A program made the translations under genes and the position numbers. A DNA stretch of 64,000 bases from Bufo bufo (Eukaryota > Chordata > Amphibia > Anura > Bufonidae), in assembly GCF_905171765.1 (NCBI RefSeq), contig NC_053397.1:114965295-115029294 (forward strand). The letters run 5' to 3'. Shown here piece by piece: positions 56,641 through 64,000 of the stretch (position 1 is its first letter; each line of letters opens with the position of its first letter). The notes under the pieces are model-generated. The model was not told where the DNA came from and made no database searches. It worked only from the letters and a program-made list of their open reading frames with translations.

Positions 56641-57217
56641 GATATCATCTTTAACTCTGAAATCTAGGATTTTGCAAATTATATCTCTAGGGGGGATTAG
56701 CAGGGCCAGGTCTCTGTCTCAGAGCCCTATGCGCTCTCTCTATTTCAATAGAAAGGGGGCAGCGATCGCCTAGTAGTACAACAGCGATCTGTTTTACTGT
56801 AGAGAGTAGTGATTCTGAAGCATACATTTCAGGTACACCTCGAATTCTTAAGTTGTTGCGTCTATTACGATTGTCCTGGTCTTCTATATGGGTATAAAGT
56901 GGATTTAGATGATCTTGACAGGTTTGGAAGTGGGTGGCAACCTCTTTAGAATGATTACATAGCTCTGCTGTGGTATCCTCTAAACCATCCACACGATGAC
57001 CAATATGAGGTAGATCCTGTTTAATTTCCTGCAAATTCTGTGCTAAGGGTGACAGTGGATTAGTGAGGGTTTGTTGAAAAAAGTCCCTTGATAAAGGGAG
57101 GTCAACTGACGCTGCAGCTTGCACCTCAACTTGCATTGTATCATCCAGGGTTAAAGGCATAGCCACATGGGTGGAAAGATCTGCGCATGCAGGCGTTTTT
57201 GTGACAAATCTTTCCAT
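56641..57217 (-). pseudogene. L1-B ORF1
   Basis: A 176-codon frame followed by further in-frame sequence. It contains a coiled-coil-like segment (IKQDLPHIGHRVDGLEDTTAEL), DQDNRNRRNNLRIRGVPE and IEIERAHRALR, the conserved L1 ORF1 order. After DIICKILDFRVKDDI the reading falls out of ORF1 and into endonuclease sequence of another frame, which marks the internal deletion. Confidence 0.9.
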
Positions 57218-57232
57218 ATTACCTCTGACTTT

Positions 57233-57884
57233 TTAGTTTTTTTTTTTTTTTTTAGGTATAGCAGGATCCTTCGCTTCAGGTTGTCCATATTTGACCATTT
57301 CAAAACAGGTGTTTTATGTCCCTTGATTGAAGAAACAGGACACTGTTTAATGTTGCAATATACGTGTGCTTTAAATATCCTCGAAAAAGATTAGTAAGGT
57401 GCCCAATGAGGCTGTGATCTTATTCAAAGATCCAGAAACATTGAGCCTGTGGCTCTAAAAAGTGATGAAAATGTTCAGATGAAAGACCCCCTTTAGGAAA
57501 AGGAGGAACATTTAAAACATTAGGACATAGTCCTCCAGATAGAACATAAGCAGGAGAGGTTCCAAATGTGGCACACAATAATACTTCTTCCCCCTGGTTT
57601 ACATGTGGGCTGAGGAGAGTAGGACACACTGTAGTGGCACAGGCTTTCTATGAGGGGGTGTAGGGTAACAGTACCTCAATTGGGAGAACAGGTCCCACAG
57701 TTGTTGATCCCCTCAAGAAGCAGGTCAGCTCCCCTTCAGTCTGGGCTGGAAGAGTCAGGGCCCGACGTCTGGATAAAGTTCTCCACTGCCGGCTTCTGGC
57801 ACTTTTTATGTGAGGGGTGATTTCCAAGATGGCGCCCCTCAGAGCCCTCTCTGTGGGCACCCGCACTGTGAAAAAAGTCTATGG
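57233..57884 (-). other. Probable L1-B 5' region
   Basis: T-run at 57238-57255, then sequence with CCAAGATGGCGCC on the plus strand near 57828, a word common at L1 5' ends. No coding frame. The border is uncertain. Confidence 0.45.
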
Positions 57885-58122
57885 TGTACCAATATGCCTT
57901 AGACTTTTCCTGCCATTCATCAGCGCAGGGCGCACTATGAACAGCACAGGCAGGGCACTGAATGTAGGCAGGCTTTAATAGCTAAATGATAAAGTACATG
58001 GAATATATACTATATTGAACTATAGTATTCAGGTTAAATTGCCGTGTTGGCACTTTACGATAAACAAGTGGGTTTTGGGTTGCAGTTTGGGCACTCGGCC
58101 TCTAAAAGGTTCGACATCACTG
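57885..58122 (-). mobile_element. hAT fragment (CAGTGATG end)
   Basis: The minus strand starts CAGTGATGTCGAACC and runs into GTGCCAACACGGCAATTTAA, a one-ended hAT-like repeat. The other end is missing. Confidence 0.6.
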
Positions 58123-58865
58123 TCCTAAATAGCTCCAGGTGGGTTTTATCTGTAGCGGGCATTACATAGAATCCAGGTAGAAAGGGTTTGGGGATTCAGG
58201 AAATGAATTTCAGGGAGGATGGTGCTGGATTTGATCTAGGTAGACTGAGCTGCTCCAGAGCACGTCCTTCTTCCTAGTCCGTTGCAAGCCACGCCCCCCC
58301 TTGAGTGCTTATTAACCCCTTAATCACTCAGCTAATTTGACCCTTTAAGGAACAGTAAATTTTTCCTTAACTGCATTACAATTCTCCTAAAATGTGTGTT
58401 AATTTTTTCTTTAGTGTATCTCTACATGGGACCTTGGTTTACTAGTATGAGTTAGTTTTTCTAGGAACCATTTTGAGGTACATTTATGCTAGCATTTAAT
58501 TTATATTGTGGACAAAATACAGATGTTTTGGGGGAAAATGTGTTTGTTTTCCATAGTTGTCCTTTCGTGCCATTCACTGCTTATTAATTTTTTTTTATTA
58601 TTCATATTATGTGTTATGAAAATATGTAATATATTTGGTAGTTGCCACAAGATGTATGTTTAACCCATTTGCTATCATAGCTTCAGAAAAGGCACACTAA
58701 AAGCATAGTTTTTTATTTTAGATAATAAACATAAAACTAGATTTCAAGTTTACGTTTAACAATAATGATTTAAAAACAGTAATAGATGTTCAGTTCATAA
58801 AAACTGTTTTTATTAATTACGGTTGGATGAGAGTTAACTAAAATTTCAATTTGGCATGGTATGCC
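58123..58865. other. No gene seen
   Basis: Includes TTAACCCCTTAATCACTC at 58312, which looks like a piggyBac-type end, but I could not find a matching right end. The rest is A/T-rich. Confidence 0.4.
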
Positions 58866-59325
58866 TGTGTAACGGATCTCCTGGCACCTCGACTGGGTAT
58901 CTCAGTTGATGGATGCTCCTAGTGCTTCCTGAGGGCTCCAAGCACTCCACTTGACACCGTAATCACTGCCGACCCCACGAACCGCCGCAACTTGGTTGAG
59001 ATCTCGCCGTCTTCCACCCACCCTGTGCCCAAGGCCAGGATCCAGCTTCCAGTGGGTAGAACCGTGTTGTAATCCCAGGGGAATATAATACTGATAGCAA
59101 TCCCCAAAGTAAATATAGCTGTTCCCCCCACACATGAGACGATGCTCTATGTTGAGGGTAAAACAGGAACTCTTTAATCGGGCTACCTGTCAGCCTTTTA
59201 TGCAGGTCTTCCAGCAAGAGACACTCCCCCTGCGGACCTTGTGGAAGACTGAGATTGTTTTTACATTAGTCAATCACTTGAATTTACAGTATTGAAACAC
59301 TCCCAGCAATTGTACATAACCCCCT
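58866..59325. other. Possible solo LTR-like segment
   Basis: GC-mixed block starting TGTGTAACGGATCTCC, different in composition from its neighbours. It might be LTR sequence but no second copy, primer site or coding part is present. Confidence 0.3.
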
Positions 59326-59327
59326 CT

Positions 59328-59537
59328 GCCTGTGATACAATTAACAAAATACAATGGGCATTGCCTGTGACACAATTAACAAAATACAATGGGCATTGCC
59401 TGTGACACAATTAACAAAATACAATGGGCATTGCCTGTGACACAATTAACAAAATACAATGGGCTCTGCCTGTGAGACAATCAACAAAATACAATTGGCA
59501 TTGCCTGTGACACAATTAACAAAATACAATTAACTTA
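59328..59537. repeat. 35-bp minisatellite, six units
   Basis: Units start GCCTGTGACACAATTAAC at 59328, 59363, 59398, 59433, 59468 and 59503, with few differences. Confidence 0.95.
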
Positions 59538-60648
59538 ATCACTCACAGGCAGAAAACACACATTTTTCCCAAAACACAGAAAACACCTCAAAACCCCACA
59601 TATCCACCTAAAATATACATAGCTGGGTAGCTCTGATCTGGGCGAACAACATATCCAAAAATCGCCCAGATCTGAGCAGGGGTTCCCGAATTCCACGAAA
59701 GTCACATTTGACCGATCGCAAGCATGTCCTGTCCAAAACAGTTCCACAGATTTAGGTCTACCGGTCTATCTTCTCCTTCCAGAATGTACATGGGCCATAA
59801 TCCTGAGGCAAGATTCTGGCAAACAGGCCCCTCCATAACCCAGTGGCGAGGTTACTTTCGCCACAGCCTGGAAGCTGTTAATTGCACAAACATCACAGTA
59901 GGTGCTGGTTTCTCTTCTGTTTCTTTCATCTTTCTTGTTATGCATTTTACAGCACACTGACTAATTGGATGGGGGAGGGGGGGGGGGGGGGTGGCAGGTG
60001 GGGGGATTTTTTTCTGGGAAATGACGGCCCTGAAGTCTCAGGAGAGTATGTCTTCTGGGCCTTCCAGTTATTACTTCAACAGAGTATTTTTGAAACACCT
60101 GTTCAACTAAATCCATTTTAAACTGGATTTTTAGTATACAGAACAAATGCATTCAAAATAGCTTGGTCAAGCAAGTGAAAAAATAGGAAGTTGAAAACTG
60201 GCCCGGGGTAGAAGAGGGTTAATGTAATTTGTCTGCTCTGTATTTTTCTTTGCTGGAAGAAAGCGCAACATAAACTTCATGTATTCATTTGAATGCTTTT
60301 TTATTTTTTCTGCATCCAAAATGCAGCACCGCTTCGACATGTGGAGGCACCCTTAGAGAGCTAACCCAGGATGCAATTCTGAAGAACAATGTATGCAATT
60401 ATGTAATCCTGTAATAATTTTACCATTGAGTTGTGGTACAAATTGTACAGTATGATCTGCAGGTTATCTAAAGAAGTTTATCTGTATCTAAAATCATTTA
60501 TACATTGTTGCATCCTAGACAGAAATTTGGCAGACCATAAACCTTGAGCATAAAGTCACATTCCAGACATGATTGATAAAAATAAAGTATTTTCTAAAAA
60601 TACTACCAATAATACATAGAAATAATTTGCAGTCTGTTTATCTTACAG
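59538..60648. other. No gene seen; G-run at 59967-60006
   Basis: 59538-59960 has no frame of interest. 59967-60006 is a run of about 30 G with few interruptions and might form a G-quadruplex. 60010-60648 is A/T-rich and is the presumed intron sequence upstream of the GORAB exon, ending in TGTTTATCTTACAG. Confidence 0.6.
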
Positions 60649-61093
60649 GAAACGTTATGACAGAGCAGAATCTGAATATGTTGCAGCAAAATTGGACTTG
60701 TACAAGAAAACCCAAGTGAAGGAGCAATTAACTGAACATTTGTGTACCATCATACAACAGAATGAGCTTCGTAAAGCTAAGAAACTTGAGGAGCTTATGC
60801 AGCAGTTAGAAGTAGAAGCTGATGAAGAGAGACTGGACTTGGAAATAGAAGTAGAGCAAATGTTACAGCAACAAGAAACTGAAACAAGGAAGCCCCTGGT
60901 ATCATCTACATCAGAAAAGAGCCAGCAGGTTTCAAAACTAGATTGCAGTAAACTGCCTTCAGAAAAAGAGTTCACTACAGAAACAGATCAAGGACAGTTT
61001 ATGACTGGAACTACAAGTAACATAGGTGACACTAACAAAATTAACCAGAAAGACTCTGTTCACAGTGCACAAGGAGACAGTATTCTTTCTTGA
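60649..61093 (+). CDS. GORAB: GORAB (RAB6-interacting golgin), terminal coding exon
   Basis: Exon 60649-61093 ends in TGA. Its 5' border is a good acceptor, TTTATCTTACAG just before G60649; that G completes a split codon and the frame then reads [20 protein letters not shown]. Next come [16 protein letters not shown] and [16 protein letters not shown], strongly conserved in vertebrate GORAB, then an acidic coiled coil ([17 protein letters not shown]) and a poorly conserved Ser/Thr-rich tail. The protein is a Golgi coiled-coil factor that binds RAB6, ARF5 and SCYL1 and helps COPI traffic; loss causes gerodermia osteodysplastica in humans. No stop or frameshift is seen, so it is probably functional. 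Upstream exons are not recognisable in the window. Confidence 0.93.
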
Positions 61094-61925
61094 GACAAAT
61101 TTACAGTAAAGGCGCATTCACACGACCGTGCCGTGTCTTGCTGTCCGCAAATTGCGGATCCGCTAAACATGGATAACCGGCTGTGTGCATTCCGCATTTT
61201 GTGGAAAGCACAGGGCCGGCACTATATAGAAAATGCCTATTCTTTTTCGTGAATAGGAAATGGACAAAGTTGCGGAACGAATGCAGACCCATTCATTCAG
61301 TCGTGTGTTGATCTTATACTTATACTTTTTCTATTCTTGATCTTATACTTGCTGTATTGGGATACTAGACTATAAAAATGATTCTGTATATTAAAAAATA
61401 TATCCCAATACTCTTTGATTTATAAAGCTATATGTTATTCATGATTTTGACAATAGGAAGAAAGTGCAGAGAATCTGCAATAGTAAACTATTGCAGTCTG
61501 TAGTATAAGCAATCAATCTCATGTTGAAGTTTACTAGGGGGACTGAAAAAAGGAAAAAAATTGTTTTTTTAGAAATATAAAAAAAATATATAAAAAATGT
61601 TACATATCAAAAAAGTATATTTGGTATTGTCGTGTCTGAAAATGTTTGTACTATTAAAATATAGAAGTATGTTTCCTTCATGTTAGTGGGAAAAAAATCT
61701 AAATGGCCAAAATACAGTTTTTTGTTCACCTTTCCCCATGATTTTTTTTTTTAATAAAAAGCGATCAAAAGGTTTTTATTTTTTTTAAGTAGTAGACAAA
61801 AAATTAAATAAAAACTAATATAAATTTGTTATTGATGTAATTGTGCTGACCTGCAGGCTAAAGTAGTCATGTCATTTTTTAGTGCATAGTGAAAGACATG
61901 AGAACAAAACCCGAATACTATAGGA
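61094..61925 (+). other. GORAB 3' UTR and following sequence
   Basis: Contains a short Harbinger-like MITE (61112-61305), then A/T-rich sequence with a few AATAAA words, for example near 61806. The true polyadenylation site cannot be fixed. Confidence 0.5.
61112..61305. mobile_element. Short Harbinger-like MITE in GORAB 3' UTR
   Basis: Begins GGCGCATTCACACGACCGTG after TAA. Interior words GCAAATTGCGGATCCGC and AATGCCTATTCTTTTTCGTG match the MITE at 50442. The right end is degenerate (CATTCAGTCGTGTG). Confidence 0.7.
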
Positions 61926-62069
61926 TAGGGATGGCCGACCTGAGGCCCTCCAGCTGTTCCAAAACTACAACTCTAAGCATGCCCTTGCTTCCTACAGCTA
62001 TCAGCCCACAGCAGGGCATAGTGGGAGTTGTAGTTTAACAGCTGGAGAGCCGCAGGTTGGCCACCCCTG
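61926..62069. mobile_element. 144-bp hAT MITE
   Basis: TAGGGATGGCCGACCTG at the left; right end complement CAGGGGTGGCCAACCTG. Flanking 8-mers CTATAGGA (61918-61925) and CTATATGA (62070-62077) differ by one base. Confidence 0.88.
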
Positions 62070-62084
62070 CTATATGATATTTAA

Positions 62085-62425
62085 AAGGGTTATCCCAGCT
62101 GGACATTTATGGCATATCGATAGGATTTTCCATAAATGTCCATTAGGTGAGGGTCCCACCTCTGGGACCCGCCATCAATGGAGAGCATGCTGCCTATGCA
62201 TCACTTTCTCTATTCACTGCTATGGGACTTCCAAAAATAGCTGAGCCAGCACTTGGCTATATTCAGAATTCTCATAGTAGTGAATGGAGAAAACTGCACA
62301 AGTGGCGGGGCCCTATTCTTGTGATAGGAATGGACCACAGAGATGGCACCTGTTCCTATTGGACATTTGATATTATGGTATCAATAAAGACACTCCTCAT
62401 GAGCTATATTAGAAAAACACTCCCT
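62085..62425. mobile_element. TTAA-flanked MITE (Kolobok/T2-like)
   Basis: TTAA at 62081-62084 and 62426-62429. Ends AAAGGGTTATCCC and (complement) AGGGAGTGTTTTTC. 341 bases, no frame of interest. The ends match only loosely. Confidence 0.5.
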
Positions 62426-62429
62426 TTAA

Positions 62430-62730
62430 GGTGCCAGCATGATATAAATCTAGCAGAACAATGAATGGGGAAATCTCTGGTTACATGTGAGATACAGGGC
62501 TGGTTCTAGCTTTGTTAGAAAGAAATTGTCATGTAATATATCATGTCTGATTTTCATTTTTTACATTAATCAAGAGAAAACCCCGTTAAAACATATTGCA
62601 GCACACACTAGTTTAAAGCCAGATTCATCTGAGCTTGGTTCCAAGGATCCCAAACATGTAGAAAATGGTCAGAAGATACTGTGGGCCATTTAGGGGTTTC
62701 TATTTAAGAAGAATGACCTTTCTAGTATGT

Positions 62731-62734
<4 letters not shown>
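62430..62734. other. No gene seen
   Basis: No frame or repeat assignable. Confidence 0.4.

Positions 62735-62779
<45 letters not shown>
62735..62779. repeat. A-run and (TA)n microsatellite
   Basis: A-run followed by TA units at the left edge of Tc1-D. Confidence 0.9.
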
Positions 62780-62780
<1 letters not shown>

Positions 62781-63825
62781 CACTCAAAGAATTATTAGGA
62801 ACACCTGTTCTATTTCTCATTCATGCAATTATCTAGTCAACCAATCACATGGCAGTTGCTTCAATGCATTTAGGGGTGTGGTCCTGGTCAAGACAATCTC
62901 CTGAACTCCAAACTGAATGTCAGAATGGGAAAGAAAGGTGATTTAAGCAATTTTGAGCGTGGCATGGTTGTTGGTGCCAGGCGGGCCGGTCTGAGTATTT
63001 CACAATCTGCTCAGTTATTGGGATTTTCACGCACAACCATTTCTAGGGTTTACAAAAAATGTTGTGAAAAGGGAACAACATCCAGTATGTGGCAGTCCTG
63101 TGGGCAAAAATGCCTTGTGGATGCTAGAGGTCAGAGGAGAATGGGCTGACTGATTCAAGCTGATAGAAGAGCAACGTTGACTGAAATAACCACTCGTTAC
63201 AACCGAGGTATGCAGCAAAGCATTTGTGAAGCCACAACACGCACAACCTTGAGGCGGATGGGCTACAACAGCAGAAGACCCCACCAGGTACCACTTCTCT
63301 CCACTACAAATAGGAAAAAGAGGCTAAAATTTGCACGAGCTCACCAAAATTGGACTATTGAAGACTGTAAAAATGTTGCCTGGTCTGATGAGTCTCTATT
63401 TCTGTTGAGACATTCAAATGGTAGAGTCCGAATTTGGCGTAAACAGAATGAGAACATGTATCCATCCTCTGATGGCTACTTCCAGCAGGATAATGCTCCA
63501 TGTCACAAAGCTTGAATCATTTCAAATTGGTTTCTTGAACATGACAATGAGTTCACTGTACTAAAATGGCCCCCACAGTCACCAGATCTCAACCCAATAG
63601 AGCATCTTTGGGATGTGGTGGAACTGGAGCTTCGTGCCCAGCATGTGCATCCCTCAAATCTCCATCAACTGCAAGATGCTATCCTATCAATATGGGCCAA
63701 CATTTCGAAAGAATGCTATCAGCACCTTGTTGAATCAATGCCACGTAGAATTAAGGCAGTTCTGAAGGCAAAAGGGGGTCCAACACTGTATTAGTATGGT
63801 GTTCCTAATAATTCAGCACTATATA
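62780..63825 (+). mobile_element. Tc1/mariner element, family D
   Basis: Left end CACTCAAAGAATTATTAGGA and right end (complement) GTGCTGAATTATTAGGAAC, about 1.05 kb, shorter than usual because of an internal deletion. TA-rich flanks. Confidence 0.9.
62925..63793 (+). pseudogene. Tc1 family D transposase, two stops and an internal deletion
   Basis: Starts ATG 62925 (MGKKGDLSNFERGMVVG). DNA-binding domain with ISQSAQLLGFSRTTISRVY. First Asp in WSDES, second in QQDNAPCHKA, Glu in [12 protein letters not shown] stop at 63147 and another at 63513 (CGA to TGA after CHKA) lie in one continuing frame. About 60 residues between VRIWRKQNEN and MYPSSDG, present in other Tc1 enzymes, are deleted without loss of frame. 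It ends at 63793 (KAKGGPTLY). Inactive. Confidence 0.9.
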
Positions 63826-63879
63826 GTAGATTCTTGTGCAAAATCCTCAGACCATGGGCAAAACTGTCATCAATGTTTG

Positions 63880-63990
63880 TAGTTCTCCAAAAAAGAGGCA
63901 GCACTCCAATGTAAAAGTGAAATGACCCGCTTTATTCCCCTCTGCAACGTTTCAACTGCTCATTGCAGTCTTTATCAAGCATACAAACTG
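63880..63990 (-). repeat. Hammerhead-like module, right edge
   Basis: On the minus strand: TTGATAAAGACTGC, stem GACTGC with GCAGTT, GAAACGTTGC (GAAA at 63950-63953), then GAATAAA and TTGGAGTGCTGCC. Same order as the modules at 7073, 7547 and 7836. The window edge is near. Confidence 0.7.
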
Positions 63991-64000
63991 GTGTCAGAAT

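Noticed and set aside
56164..57394. Search for tRNA, rRNA or snRNA genes
   Set aside because: No cloverleaf or conserved RNA gene motifs were found here or elsewhere by reading; a covariance search would be decisive.
58312..58680. Possible piggyBac element starting TTAACCCCTTAATC
   Set aside because: Only one end looks right; no inverted partner or second TTAA with matching end could be found.

Overview
The window looks like a transposon-dense intergenic or intronic stretch of an amphibian (most likely anuran) chromosome. I infer this from the repeats: TTAA-flanked piggyBac elements with long palindromic non-coding ends, several Tc1 families sitting in (TA)n tracts, TTAAAGG-type MITEs, hAT and Harbinger MITEs, L1 and CR1 LINEs, and a recurrent hammerhead-like module. 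There is no bacterial-style gene organisation. The only host coding sequence I recognise is the terminal coding exon of GORAB (RAB6-interacting golgin) at 60649-61093 on the + strand.

Layout. 1-4018: a cut Tc1 copy (family A, copy 1), then a wrecked Gypsy LTR retrotransposon holding a Tc1-type MITE. 4153-6941: a non-autonomous hAT element with a perfect 8-bp target duplication, filled with satellite-like tandem arrays. 6985-8016: two fold-back structures built from hammerhead-like modules. 8017-9587: Tc1-A copy 2. 9621-18042: a second Tc1 family (B) whose open transposase frame was split by an apparently intact piggyBac (10791-17583, 650-aa transposase). 18260-18757: a Harbinger MITE. 18761-22724: a decayed piggyBac (piggyBac-3).

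22729-37930 is one old minus-strand L1 (L1-A). Its ORF2 is cut at TTAA sites by three piggyBac elements with both ends present or nearly so (piggyBac-3, -4 and -5). A truncated fourth (piggyBac-2), a Tc1-A copy (copy 3), a TTAAAGG MITE and a third Tc1 (C) also interrupt it. 40845-45262 is a minus-strand CR1 LINE (CR1-A) split by a hAT element (minisatellite plus giant palindrome) and a TTAA MITE. 45985-51290 is a plus-strand CR1 LINE (CR1-B) split by a MITE, Tc1-A copy 4 and a Harbinger-like MITE. 52236-57230 is a minus-strand L1 (L1-B) with an internal deletion and a hAT insertion. 57233-60648 is mostly unassigned sequence with a hAT fragment and a 35-bp minisatellite. The GORAB exon follows, then small MITEs, a fourth Tc1 (D), and another hammerhead-like module at the right edge.

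How it fits together. The nesting gives a relative chronology: LINEs are oldest, hAT, Harbinger and Tc1 elements cut them, and piggyBac is among the youngest (an intact piggyBac lies inside a Tc1 whose frame is otherwise open). The points I consider most worth a second look are compensatory base changes in three hairpins shared by two piggyBac copies, hammerhead-like cores repeated five times, trains of back-to-back hairpins in the TTAA elements, and satellite arrays carried inside DNA transposons.
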